64,000 nt of DNA from Euonymus europaeus (GCA_963580455.1 OY756963.1:27361555-27425554); one strand, 5' to 3'. Shown: positions 13,260 to 25,320, counted from the first letter of the stretch. Notes: generated from the letters alone by a model not told the origin. Program-made: numbers and translations.

Positions 13260-14530
13260 CGTATAGGTAGTAGGGTCAAGAGAATTCCTTATTTTCTTAA
13301 GCAAACACAAACACGAGACCCAATTCCCCTTGCTCTCCGGCTTACACACACTTCCCCATTAAAACTCTCTACTTTAATTCTTGGGATATTTGTCTTCATT
13401 TGTGTTTGTGGTCAAACACACAACACCATATGTCGCACGATTCCCTCTTCTCTTCCCAAACAAAATTAAAATAATTAACTGATTAATCTCTCTTATGTGA
13501 GGACAGATTGTGATCAAATTTGAATTCTCTTTACGATGCATTAGAAAGTAAATTCTTGGACAATTAGGCTAGGGGTGGAAAAGAGTTGGATCAGAGAAAG
13601 AGACGACAACTGAGAATATGATCCAATAGGAGGAGCTAATTAATTAATTAAAACAATAGCATAAATATTCAGTTTTTACTACTTTACCAATCTGTTTGTG
13701 ATGCCGTCCCTGTTAATATTACACTGGCTATTTGAGCTTAATCACATGATTATCAGTTAAAAACTCAATTTCTAACTATTTAAGATGTCTGAGAAATATA
13801 TTACTATATATATACACCTTTGTATTATCTTGTGAGAGGCAGGAAATATTTTTTATTTTATTTTATTGACAAAAAAGAAGAATTAATTTGATTGATTTTT
13901 ATTGCTATTATTCTTTGTACGTTTTGCTATGTATGGTGGGCAGTGGTTCAACTAACACAGCATGCTAATATAAACGATAAATCTATAAAGATATGAACAT
14001 CGATTTTCCCCCAAGTGAAATGAATTATTTCGCCGCTAGTTTCTTGAAAAACTATCAACCCGGCAACCTCCAAGATGACCTTCTTTCTTCTTCATCTTCT
14101 TTTCTTGTGGATTCCTCATTTAATTTTTTCCTTTTCCTGGATTCATTGTTAATTATTCGTTGATTATGAAGGCTTTTTTATTCCTGAAAACCTAGATGAC
14201 CCTTGGCAAGACAAAAAGTTCTCATCATTTGTTACTTTTAATTACCCGGCCAGCATTGTAGTTCCAGCTTATAGGCTTGTTGGATGACCAATGAAAGTCA
14301 CAGTTTCAAATTTAATAAACTTCCAGAACTCTGCAAATCAAGAAAAAAATTAACTGATAATGAAGTCCTGGTAAACAACATATAGAAAATCCGTAGGGAA
14401 CAGCAACTAGATAGTATGATATAAAATAGTGCCAAAAATATTCTGATATTATCTGTATAATAAGCGGTCTCAATTTCAACGGAGAAGATGCTGCATATAA
14501 ATGGTCCACCCTTGCTAATTGTTAGACCCT

Positions 14531-14572
14531 ATATATCTATATATATATATATATATAAAAATATATAGATAT
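14531..14572. repeat. AT microsatellite with palindromic flanks
   Basis: An (AT)n core is flanked by ATATATCTAT and ATATAGATAT, which are reverse complements, so the whole stretch can fold into a hairpin. Confidence 0.8.
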
Positions 14573-15007
14573 AGACGTAATCATATCATTTATATTTTAG
14601 TTCTTATATATATATGCAATGCTGCAGAGGTCAACTAATTATAAGGATTTTCACAGATGGGTAGGTAGAGATAGCTATACATAGAGATAAGGCAAGCTGT
14701 CAAAAAACATATAAACGAGAAAGGATCGAGAGACTCACATGATTTTCAACAGTCCAAGAGAGTGGTCATACATTTGGGACGTTTTATTATGACGTTATTA
14801 TCATTGTTATTATTATTTGTTCTTGTGACAATAATAATTGAATTGTGTAATTAAAGACACCAACTTAATTGCCTTCCGACCATAGTCTTCTTATACACAA
14901 TTATTCTACAATATTAAACATTTCAGTCTTAGAATATTTGACTTTGTGCCATGAATAAGAAGCCCAAATTGCAACCGTTCTTATCAAAACTCCAATCATG
15001 CAGCCCG

Positions 15008-15035
15008 CTCTCCCTCTCCCTCTCCCTCTCCCCTC
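15008..15035. repeat. (TCTCCC)n pyrimidine repeat upstream of the GARP gene
   Basis: Roughly four units of CTCCCT lie just upstream of the inferred 5' leader of the GARP gene. Pyrimidine tracts of this kind are common in plant core promoters and leaders. Confidence 0.6.
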
Positions 15036-15138
15036 TATGTGTGTACATGTAGTGGTTGATTGATATGGCGAACGTGAGACTCGTGTGGATCCTTGTTCGG
15101 TCTCTGTAGAGTTGAAGAGATCGAGCTTTATGTTATAG

Positions 15139-16113
15139 GTGAGTTTGGATTATATATAAGCTCGGATTGTTTCTTAGGGTTATTCAATTTTATTGATATG
15201 CACAAACAGATCAAGGTAAATTAATATATAGATGTAATTTTTGAGACAATTAAAACCCCATTTTTAGTAAATTAGAAGGATATGCACGATTTCATTTAAG
15301 AGATCAAAATTTTTGTGGGAAGAAGTAAATTAAATTTTATATTTAGCTTTTAAATCATGTTATTCTATTAAAACCCTTTTGATCAGCTTTTATTTTCCAA
15401 GATCATGGAGCTATTTTTTAAGTATGTAGAACATGATTATAGTTTTTTACCGTCTCAGATTGTTTATTGTGATCAGAATGCGTTGCTATTTTGTAAACTC
15501 AATTGGTTGGTAAACCTCAAAATCAGTCTGTTTTGCATATGAAACTTGGTTATTTTTCATTGCTCTTGTACTTTTTTAGGTCAAGAAAAATCTTATCTTC
15601 TCTTCCTCCAAGCAATATTCAATGTTTTTCCTCTTAATTAATGTTGTCTAGTCTAGACTAATCCAATCTTATCGGTAAGAGTAGATGCATTTATTTTTTT
15701 AATTTTAAAAGAAGTTTTTCTCTCGAAAATAACAAAAAGAATTTAAGGTTTTTTTTTTAAACACAATTGCAAGATTGATTTCTCTTCATAATTCAGGGTT
15801 CTATAATCTGCATTTAGTTAAAATACATGTAATTAAGTAGAAGGGATTATTATTTAAATTATATTTGCCACCGGAATTTTCTTAAAAACAAAGATATAAG
15901 TACTATTATTCTGATCACTTATCTATATTTGTTTCCTCACTGTATGTAAATTTCATTAATCTCCTTAATTACTCTTTTTGGGGTGAAAACACGTTTCTTC
16001 AGAGAAAACAAACTTCTTGTTTTTTTCCTTTTCATAGCAGAAAATCTGCAGTGATCATGTAATTCTTCATGCATGTAATCCTGATGCTTATGAGTCATTT
16101 CTAATAGTGGCAG
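15139..16113 (+). other. Probable 5' UTR intron of the GARP/MYB gene
   Basis: A strong donor (ATAG|GTGAGT) at 15139 and an acceptor (AGTGGCAG) ending at 16113, two bases before the start codon, bracket AT- and T-rich intron-like sequence. Inferred from consensus only. Confidence 0.45.
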
Positions 16114-16115
16114 GT

Positions 16116-17802
16116 ATGGCTGAAGAGAGAGTAGAAATATATGACATTAGTAGTAGTAGTGGAAGTGATGAAATTGAAGCCAAGAATTGTTCGATATTAC
16201 AAAAGCGTACATCTTTTGACTTGAATGAAGAAGCAATTGACGATGATGATGAGACAACACAGATCAATGACAGCAACTCCATTAATGAGTTATTTGCTGA
16301 TAGAGACCCTCCATCTTCTGAAGCCAATTCCAGCAGTAATAACGACAACACAAATAATAAAGAGAGAACAACGACGGTGAGGCAATATGTTCGGTCAAAA
16401 TTGCCTAGGCTTCGTTGGACTCCTGATCTTCATTTAGCTTTTGTGCATGCCATTGAAAGGCTCGGAGGACAAAAAAGTATGTTTGATGATTTACTTTTAT
16501 AGTTTAACTGTATCAACACTACACATATATCTATGTATGTATGTATTCTCACTTTGAAACTGGTTTTGTTCATTTGAGCGAGTACAGGAGCAACTCCTAA
16601 ATTGATTCTTCAGCTGATGAATGTGAAAGGGCTTAGCATTGCTCATGTAAAGAGTCACCTGCAGGTAATACTTAAAATCAATGCCTATCTTTTCATAACT
16701 AGTACTGGACATCATATACATCAAATACTTCAAATTAAGTTCCCGTATGGATAGAGTTACAGTGGTGCAATCTAGAAGTCATACTTTCAATTTCATTTTA
16801 TATAATTCCTCCTAAAAACAATCTCTCCACAATCCACATACAATGGCGGACAAAAAGTATTTGTAAATGCATATATGTCTAATAATTATTATTTTCTATT
16901 TTTTTTTGTCTCACTGTTTTTCTTTTCTAATCATATATCCATTTGTTAATCTTGTACCTTAGATGTATCGAAGTAAGAAGCTTGATGAATATGGCAAAGG
17001 TAATATAAATATCTAAATCTCTACATTGAATATGCATACATACATACATATACATATCTTATCTTCTATTTTCCCTTCTTGTTTGAATTTTCGGGCAGTG
17101 ATTTCTCAGACGAATAGTGCAATGCAAGGAAGAGAACACAGTACTGTAGAGATGTACAAAGGATTCAACATTGTTGGGAACTTTGGAGTATTAATGGGCA
17201 ATACATACTTGCCATTTCCCTATGCCAAACCTATATATGATCAAAGAACAAGCTCCTCATTAAGGTTGGCTGGTACTACTTCTCACTACTTTGGAGCAAT
17301 GGCAGGTAGCACCAATACTGACTCAACTAGACGTAGTCAATTTATTGAAGAGAAGAAATGGCCCCCGTGTGAAATGATCGGAAATTACAACATAAGAAGT
17401 GATTCTATGGATATCGTTGGACAGGCTTCGTCATGGAGCAGCAACACCACCATTGCAGGCAATATATGCACTCCCATCTTCAATTCCGAACCCTATCTCC
17501 AGGTGACTATTTAAGACTCTCCTCTCTTGTATTTTGAAACTTAGATGGGCCGAATCCATGAATTAGGCCCCACTATAATGGGCTTATTAGAAGGAGCCAG
17601 CCCGATAGAAACTTTTTGCCTTCTTTAATGGAAGGAAGTTCAATTTCAGGTAATCAGCGGGTTGCAAGGACAAGCTCAATGTGCAAACCAAGAAAATTTC
17701 ATTGTCAAAGAGACTATCGATTACTGGGAGAGTTTGAAGGATAAGAATGAATTACCAAAGTTAGAGCTGAGTATACAACAATGGAAGCAAGATGAATTGT
17801 AG
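16116..17802 (+). CDS. GARP-type MYB (SHLQMYR-motif) transcription factor, 5 exons, C-terminus probably frameshifted
   Basis: A nuclear DNA-binding regulator of the GARP/MYB-like class. Coding exons are 16116-16476, 16588-16664, 16963-16999, 17099-17502 and 17650-17802, GT-AG with consistent phases, giving 343 residues. An acidic, Ser/Asn-rich N-terminus (includes SFDLNEEAIDDDDE) precedes the MYB domain at about residues 90-158: RLRWTPDLHLAFVHAIERLG, then GGQKRATPKLILQLM, then GLSIAHVKSHLQMYRSKK. The C-terminal part has no known domain apart from LELSI near residue 331, which resembles an EAR repression motif (LxLxL). The frame stops soon after, but the +1 frame stays open and looks like the family's tail (see 17774-17953). 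GTG at 16107 is in frame but ATG 16116 is the natural start. Probably the counterpart of Arabidopsis At2g42660; target genes cannot be inferred. Confidence 0.9.
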
Positions 17803-17953
17803 CAATCATGAGATCTCAAACGAGACTAGCACAGCTCTTTCTCTGTCTCTGTCGCCTGCCTCCTCCTTGTCGTCGGGAAAACAATCTCTAGTTAGTGGAA
17901 AAAGTTACGGAGATGAAGAATTGAGAAGCAGCAGAGTCAAATTGCAACACTAA
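17774..17953 (+). pseudogene. Out-of-frame C-terminal tail of the GARP gene
   Basis: The +1 frame relative to exon 5 is open for 59 codons from just after LELS to a TAA at 17951. Its composition is like a GARP C-terminus: an Asn/Ser-rich stretch (CSNHEISNETS), then LSLSLSP, a second EAR-like repeat, then a Ser-rich segment. This suggests a one-base gain or two-base loss near 17770-17780, or a sequencing error, in a gene whose protein once ran about 50 residues further. A small alternative splice could also rescue it. Confidence 0.5.
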
Positions 17954-17959
17954 GGCCGG

Positions 17960-19180
17960 ACGGATCAAGGCTCAGTACTTTGGATCTGACCATGTCAAAT
18001 TGAGCATTGGAGTGTGAGATCTTGTAAGTACTTTGTCTTGCAGACCATTTTTGGACATTGAGATATTTGGTGCTTAATTTGTCATTTGAATTAAGAATTC
18101 TTGTGTATCAACTATCAAATGATTAAAGACTTATTAGCTATTGAATCTTTACTAGTTTTGAAAATTTTAAAGTTTTAATTAAGGGATACAATACTATACT
18201 TTCTCTGCGTAGTAATCATTATCATTCACTCTTTACAAAGTACAAACCCTTAACATACTTGTGGGTATGATAGAGCGAGGTGTCAAGCCTCGAATCTCTT
18301 GTTTGTAAAACAACTAATTGGGCTAAATGGTCAGTCCAAAATATTTGTAGCATGTTCATTTTAGAGCAATTCCAGCCCAAAAGTTTATAAAAATTGACCT
18401 TTCTTTATTAGAATGTTCTGTCCATGTCCAGTTCTCTGCGGCTCCACCAACGGTTTGTTGCGTAAAAGTGCATGGGTATCATTCAACAATAGGCACAAAA
18501 ATGTATATAGGCTGATGGGCTTTGGGTCTTTGAAATTTTTAGGGATAAATAGCCCAAATAAGAATACAACCTATAAATACAGGAAAAAAATAATAAAAAG
18601 CATGCATACATAGACAACCGCACAACCAAAAGAAGAGATATAAGTCACAATGGACGAAAGGAATAAGCCCGCATAGAAAACGGTCCAGTACTCTTCTTTT
18701 GATCTTAAATTTTCTTCTAGGCACCCCCACAACCACCACTGCGGCAGTGGCTGAATGTCCACCATGTTAAACATGTTGATGTTATTCTCAATAACAATCA
18801 AAGTAAGATACTAATTGAAGAAGAAGATGGCAATTAAGTTGGGCTTTTGGGCTATGTCATCTCTTCTGGACACTTTTGAGCTTATTGTATTGTTTATATC
18901 ATAAGGCATTCTCAGCCCAATCTGATTAGGCCCATTTCATATACGGTTTAGGTAGCTTCATCTTCCTTGGTCTTTCTTACATACTGAGGCACAACGGTCA
19001 CTGACATTCATGACCATTGTGAAGATCTTGTATATATATATATCTCTGGATTGTATCCGTCTCTTTAAGATTTGGATTTCATTCTTCTTTAGTCTTTCTA
19101 CCAAATCACTCATCTTCTCATTACCTTATTCTACATTCTCGTCTATTTCTCCGTAAAAGCAATTTGGGTCTTTTAATTTA
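17960..19180. other. Intergenic; right part probably the 5' LTR of the Copia element
   Basis: No gene was seen. Sequence ending in CA at 19181-19182, directly before the primer-binding site, should be the 5' LTR. I could not find its left end because there is no second LTR to compare. Confidence 0.35.
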
Positions 19181-19604
19181 CATGGTATCAGAGCAATTCG
19201 ATTTGGTATACAAACACATACATTGCATAATGAATTCATTCGAGAATGTTCAAAATACCACACCATCCTTGGAAGGAAGTGGGTTACTTCCTAGTCCAGC
19301 TACACTCAATTTTCTCAATCCCTAAAATCTCCAACAATTTGATTTCTCGATTACTAGTTTAATCTCAGTAAAGCTCAATGGAGCAAATTATAGTTTATGG
19401 AGTATGTGTATGAGAGATGCGCTGGAGTCTAGAAACAAAATGGGATTTGCAGATGGAACAATTAAAATTCCATCTGCCTCTGATCAACAATACCAGTTGT
19501 GGAAGACAAATAATTTTCTGGTAAAAAGCTGAATAATAGGTTGTGTGGAAGAAAAGATCATGACTTCCCTACAAGGCTGCATCACAACACACGAAATCTA
19601 GAGT

Positions 19605-20325
19605 ACATTCCTTCACACGGTGCTTCAGAGTCACATTGAAGTTTTCAAACTTCAAGAACACACAAGGATGCTCTCAAAATTCAATGCAATAATGCATGAA
19701 ATTTATCAAAATAAAAACTCGTTCAAAACAACAATTCCAGTTCAGTTCATACGAGTAAAAAATCTAAGGTTAATTGGTTTCCAATCGCTATTTATATAAC
19801 ATGTGAAACAACCAACCAAACCTTAGATACTGACCTCAAAGATATACCATAAAATCACCCACGAATTTAGGAAAGAGATTAAGTTCTAATCTTGAAATCA
19901 AGGTCATCAAAACAATAGGAAAGACTTCCTTAAATTAAGAAGATGATTATCTCTAAAATAAAATTGAGATAAAACTTAATAAAGAGAGATAATCATTCCT
20001 AAACCATCCATGATTTTATTATAATCAATCAATTTAACTAAATCATTTAATTAAGTAAAATCAAGTATCCTATAAAAACACATCACATAAATCCACAATG
20101 TAAGTTTTTCAAAAAATCTGATGCTCATGTAGGCTACATGCAGGTTACCTGAAATTGCAATTATCTCATGTAGGTTACATGACAGCTTTGTTTGATCTTC
20201 AATTCTAAATCAACTTGCATTCTAACCTAATGTGGATCCTAGAGATTCTAAATTAGAATATTACATTGTTCAAGTTTAGTGTCACACCCTTAAACCTTAC
20301 AAAAGCCACGTGACTCAAAACACAA
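19605..20325. repeat. Unidentified ~720-bp insertion within the Copia gag region
   Basis: Gag-like translation ends near 19605 and resumes near 20326, just upstream of the zinc knuckle. The AT-rich sequence between has no coding resemblance. It carries a repeated CATGTAGG(C/T)TACATG palindrome-like motif at about 20129 and 20166. Probably a nested insertion; identity unknown. Confidence 0.4.
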
Positions 20326-20816
20326 TAGCTATGAACGTGCAAAAGGGAAAATCTTTCAATGCTGGAAATGGTGAACAAGGAAGGTTCCAACAAAGAACTC
20401 AAGACAAGGGAAATAGGTATAACAAAATTTAGCAGAAAAAGAAAGAGAATTTATTTTGTACTCACTGTAACAAAGATAATTGTACAGTAGAGACTTGTTT
20501 CAAAATACATGGCTTCCCTAATGAAAATGGGAAGAGGCAAAGAATAGGTTAGGGAAACTGGAATCAAGGAAAAGTTCAGCCAGTGAATCATACAGTGGCA
20601 AACACTAGTGGAAGTGTACAATCAGTCAACACCAACAACAAAATATAACTCACTACTGATCAATGAAAGATGTTGCTTGCAATGCTGAGTTCATTCACTA
20701 GTGAATGACATATGGGGACTGCTGCTACTGCAACTACATGAAGTTACTCTTGCTTAAAATTGATTGATACATGGATTGTTGACATTAGGGCCTCAGATCA
20801 TGTTGCATGCAATATC

Positions 20817-20860
20817 TCCTTATTTCATACTTACTATCTCCTTATTTCATACTTACTATC
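20817..20860 (+). repeat. 22-bp exact tandem duplication in the Copia relic
   Basis: TCCTTATTTCATACTTACTA plus TC is repeated twice back to back directly after the protease-like motif. Confidence 0.85.
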
Positions 20861-22470
20861 CTGTTTTAAATTCTTTTGTGATTATGACAAATGGTCTCTG
20901 CATGTAGTTACTCATGTTGGGACAGTGAAATTAAAGAATTGCATCATATTAGATAAGGTTTTATTTGTTCCATCCTTCTCTGTGAACTTGATTTCTGTGG
21001 AAAGAATAACTAAAAATAAGAAATATAGTGTTTGTTTCACGGATAAAGATTTCTATTTGCAGGACATATTCAGCCGTAAAAGATTGGAATGGGAATTTTT
21101 GTAAAGGATTATACCTACTGGATGTGCAGATACAAGGAATGTAGTGAGAGATCATAAAACTATTTGTTCTCTTATTTGGCATAAAAGATTATGACATCGC
21201 TCATCATCTGTAACTAGGCTGTTAGATAAGGAATTTCAAGAGAAAGTTGATGACTGTAATGCATGTTTACTAGGAAAAATGAAGAGAAGTAAGTTTGATG
21301 TAAGTCTTACAAAATCAATGGAACCTTTTGAATTAGTCCATATGGACATTTGGGGACCACATTTAGTAGGCCATTGTAGATGATCATTCCAGAAACACAT
21401 GTATGTATTTCATAATTAACAGGTGTGAAACTATGAAATATATACAAGCTTTTTTCAAATACGTGAATACATAATTTGACAGAAACATTAAGACTATAAG
21501 AACTGATAATGGTTTAGAATTTGGGATGGTAGATTTTTACATGCAGGAAGGAATTATACATCATAAGACATGTAACTACACTTCCCAACAGAATGGGAGA
21601 GTAGAAAGAAAGCACCAAAACATCCTTAATATGGCAAGAACTATGAGAATAGATGTTGGTTTGCCAGAAAATTTATGGTCACACTGTGTATAAACTACAG
21701 TTTTCTAAATTAACATAATGCCAACAAAAGTCTTGAAAGGGCAGACACCATTTGAGGTTCTATATGGAAAGAAAGTTGATTGTGGAATCCTCAAGACTTT
21801 TGGTTGCTATTGCATAGGTAAAGATAATAGACCTAGTGGATCTAAGTTTGATCAGAGAGCTAGAGAAAGAGTTTTTCTGGGCTATCTATCAGGGGTTAAA
21901 ACATTACAAAGTATATGATTTAGAGAATCAAGAAATTTTTGTATCTAGAGACGTTAGATTTAGAGAATCAATCTTTCCTTTTAAGAAAGAAGAGGGGCAG
22001 ATCAAAGATAACTCTGAAATAAGTCAAAATTTTGATGTAATATAGAGAATGAAATACAAAGAGTTGAAACAGATAATACAATAGACAATAGTTCACATAA
22101 GAAAACTAAAGTCAAACAAAAAAGAACTAGAAAAAGTCCTAGTTACTTGAAGGACTATGATTGTAATATAAATGCATTAATAGTTAAAGACAAATACATG
22201 AATTTCATCTCAAATAAACTTAACTTCTTTGAAGCACATACTGCATTTGTCTGGAATTTAACTAACCATGTAGAACCTTCAAGTTACAAATCTGCTTTAA
22301 ATTAGCCTAAATGCACTAAAGCTATGGAGAATGAAATGTCAAAGTTTGTGAGGGTAGAAATGAAAGAGATGTGTATTATTCATATAAATAACTAAATTAA
22401 GGAGGATTAATAAGTAAATAGAAGAACTGAATAGTTAAATGAGATATTTTCTCATTTTTACTCTATTTAA

Positions 22471-23836
22471 AGAAAAGGAAGAAAAAATGATAGAAGGATT
22501 GAGAGAAAGACACGGTGGTTGTGCAATCTTAATTGTTGGACCAAATGAGGGTTGGAGAATTAATAAGAGTGGTTAAGAAAAGGAAAAAAAACGAATTGAA
22601 CTAATTGGTGGTGGAAATGCAAATTGGTGGAGGGTATTCTTTTTGGAATTGACTGGGAAAATGATAAAGAAAATGACAGAAGGATTGAGAGAAAGAGACG
22701 GTGGTTGTGCAATCTTAATTGTTGGACCAAATGAAGGTTGGAGAATTAATAGGAGTGGTTAAGAAAAGAAAAAAAAACGAATTGAACTAATTGGTGGTGG
22801 AAATGCAAATTGGTGGAGGGTATTCTTTTTGTAATTGACTGGGAAAATGATAAAGAAAAGGAAGAAAAAAATGACAGAAGGATTGAGAGAAAGAGACGGT
22901 GGTTGTGCAATCTTAATTGTTGGACCAAATGAGGGTTGGAGAATTAATAAGAGTGGTTAAGAAAAGGAAAAAAAATGAATTGAACTAATTGGTGGTGGAA
23001 ATGCAAATTGGTGGAGGGTGTTCTTTTTGTAATTGACTGGGAAAATGATAAAGAAAAGGAAGAACAAAATGACTGAAGGATTGAGAGAAAGAGACGGTGG
23101 TTGTGCAATCTTAATTGTTGGACCAAATGAGGGTTGGAGAATTAATAAGAGTGGTTAAGAGAAGAAAAAAAAACGAATTGAACTAATTGGTGGTGGAAAT
23201 GCAAATTGGTGGAGGGTATTCCTTTTGTAATTGACTGTGAAAATGATAGAGAAAATGAAGAAAAAAATGACAGAAGGATTGAGAGAAAGAGACGGTGGTT
23301 GTGCAATCTTAATTGTTGGACCAAATGAGGGTTGGAGAATTAATAAGAGTGGTTAAGAAAAAGGGAAAAAAAACGAATTGAACTAATTGGTGGTGGAAAT
23401 GCAAATTGGTGGAGGGTATTCTTTTTGGAATTGACTGGGAAAATGATAAAGAAAATGACAGAAGGATTGAGAGAAAGAGACGGTGGTTGTGCAATCTTAA
23501 TTGTTGGACCAAATGAGGGTTGGAGAATTTATAAGAGTGGCTAAGAAAAGGGAAAAAAACGAATTGAACTAATTGGTGGTGGAAATGCAAATTGGTGGAG
23601 GGTATTCCTTTTGTAATTGACTGGGAAAATGATAAAGAAAAGGAAGAAATAAATGACAGAAGGATTGAGAGAAAGAGACGGTGGTTGTGCAATCTTAATT
23701 GTTGGACCAAGTGAGGGTTGGAGAATTAATAAGAGTGGTTAAGAAAAGGAAAAAAAAAACGAATTGAACTAATTGGTGGTGGAAATGTAAATTGGTGGAG
23801 GGTATTCCTTTTGTAATTGACTGGGAAAATGAGGGG
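22471..23836. repeat. Seven-copy ~198-bp tandem array
   Basis: The landmark GGTGGTTGTGCAATCTTAAT recurs with its unit offset at about 22511, 22697, 22895, 23093, 23291, 23479 and 23677, giving spacings of 186, 198, 198, 198, 188 and 198. The shorter units lack an AAGGAAGAAAAA-like stretch before GACAGAAGGATTGAG. Units are very similar, so the array is young or homogenised. It starts within about 100 bases of where the Copia homology ends. Each unit holds a ~60-codon minus-strand frame without an ATG start, which I regard as incidental. Confidence 0.95.
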
Positions 23837-24224
23837 TTAAATGGGCACTTAGGTGATAAAAAAGAAAAGAGAGAAGGAAGAAGGATCCAGATAAGAGAGA
23901 AGAGGTGTGCTGGTGGATATGTGTCTCAATACATTAAGAGAAATAAAGAAAGAAAAAGCTGAAATTGGACGATTGTCCTGGAGAAATATTAAGGAGAATT
24001 GCGCCAGTGTCAAGGTAAAAAAAATCTCTGAAAAAGAAAAAAAGAGGTATGAAAAATCTGGAAATTAACTTGCTTCATTCTGATCTACGACCAACCTTGC
24101 AGTTGCCAAAATTTCTAACTTTCAGCCATTAGTGATTGCGGTTGTAGAGATTTTTGGTATTAAATGGGTAGTGGAGTTCTAAGATACATCAACACCAATT
24201 GCAATGATGCAAAGTTAATTGGCC

Positions 24225-24525
24225 AACAAAATTAATGTATTTTGTTGATGTGACTGTATGAAAAAATGTGTTTTGTTGATGTTGTTGTATTGAGATATGT
24301 ATTTTGGTGATATGGATGATGATGTGGCTTGACTTTTTGTAATAAAGGTAGGATCCATCCTTGATTTTGATGTAAATTTGATGGGGATAGTATGAAGGAT
24401 AAGAGAATAGTTGGGTTGGATAATGATTTTGTATTGGGAAATTTGTTTTGCTGATGTGGCAGTATTAAAATATGTGTTATGCTGATTTGATTGCATTGAG
24501 AATTGTGTTTTTGTGAGATAGATGT
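24225..24525 (+). repeat. Dispersed MITE family, copy 2 (divergent)
   Basis: Two internal half-units resemble the copy at 40630-41005: GTTTTGTTGATGTGACTGTA, then GATGTGGCTTGACTTTTTGT, then a second GTTTTGCTGATGTGGCAGTA. Terminal inverted repeats are not clear. Confidence 0.5.
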
Positions 24526-24529
24526 GGGA

Positions 24530-25010
24530 TTCAAAAATAAAATTATTGGGCCATTAAATCTTTAACCATTGTGGTTGCCCATACAGATAGCAAATATCTT
24601 AACCTTGCGAAAATTTGAACAAAGTGTTATTTATATGCGTTATTTAACTCTTGGAATGACAACTTTCTGTGGAGTTCTTGATGATGTTGTATTTTACCAT
24701 TTTGCACAATTTATATGGTGTATGCGAAAGCTAATGGTACAAGGCCCACTATACAGCACTCAACAACGAAAGAGCCATGGGCTGACACGTCACTTGATTT
24801 GATGATTTGTGAGATTAAGTTAAAAGGCAAAATTGTAGGGCTCAGGGTCTTCATTTAACTTATTTGAAATTAAGTTGAGTTATTAGATTTTCTTTTTTAT
24901 TAATTTAATTTTTATTTTCTGAATTCGTGACAATGAAAGTTTTAAGAAAAGTACATATTAAATGAAAATTTTAATTTAGAAAAATATGTTAATTTATTCT
25001 TTTAATTAAT
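24530..25010. other. Intergenic, nothing recognised
   Basis: AT-rich sequence without family resemblance in any frame. Confidence 0.4.
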
Positions 25011-25018
25011 TATTTACG

Positions 25019-25320
25019 GTTTAGCGAATTCGTTATCCTTAGTGTTTAACACTTATTGTTTAGGTTACAGTATACAAGTATGATACATTAGCCCGTTAGG
25101 GTTTAGTGAATCTGTTACTCTTAGGATTTAACACTTATTGTTTAGGTTGCAATATAAAAATACGTGCATGAGCCCGTTAGATTTTAACAAATCCGTTCCC
25201 CCTATAGTTTAACACTTGTTGTTTAAGTTACAACATGAAAATACAATACACGAACCCGTTAGGGTTTATCAAATCTGTTTATCTTAATGTTTAACACTTA
25301 TTGTTTAGGTTACCGTAGTG
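25019..25320. repeat. Diverged ~82-bp tandem repeat, about four units
   Basis: The landmark ACACTTATTGTTTAGGTTAC (with changes) recurs at 25049, 25131, 25214 and 25294, giving spacings of 82, 83 and 80. Each unit also carries CCGTTAGGGTTTA-like sequence. Units are more diverged than in the 198-bp array. Confidence 0.85.

Larger units (their letters stand above)
11188..15000. other. Intergenic, no gene recognised
   Basis: About 3.8 kb of AT-rich DNA with short unrelated frames. A GC-richer patch near 12060-12255 contains a 62-codon frame with no family resemblance. Microsatellites are listed separately. Confidence 0.45.
19183..22375 (+). mobile_element. Degenerate, 3'-truncated Ty1/Copia retrotransposon
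   Basis: A primer-binding site TGGTATCAGAGC (19183-19194, complementary to the initiator Met tRNA 3' end) begins the element. A gag-like start at 19230 has the block KLNGANYSLWSMCMRDALES (about 19370-19430). A zinc knuckle near 20455-20500 reads CTHCNKDNCTVETC, with Cys in place of the usual His. The protease signature is WIVDIRASDH (about 20775), where DSG is expected, so the catalytic motif is lost. Integrase pieces follow (HMDIWGPH, RTDNGLEFG, NGRVERKH, GQTPFEVLYGKK). Homology stops near 22375 at the edge of the reverse transcriptase. Multiple stops and frameshifts, and no reverse transcriptase, RNase H or 3' LTR. It cannot move on its own. Confidence 0.85.

Noticed and set aside
22746..23710. 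Series of similar ~60-residue minus-strand frames in the tandem array
   Set aside because: They recur because the repeat unit is 198 bp, a multiple of three. None starts with ATG, composition is biased, and every unit ends in a stop.
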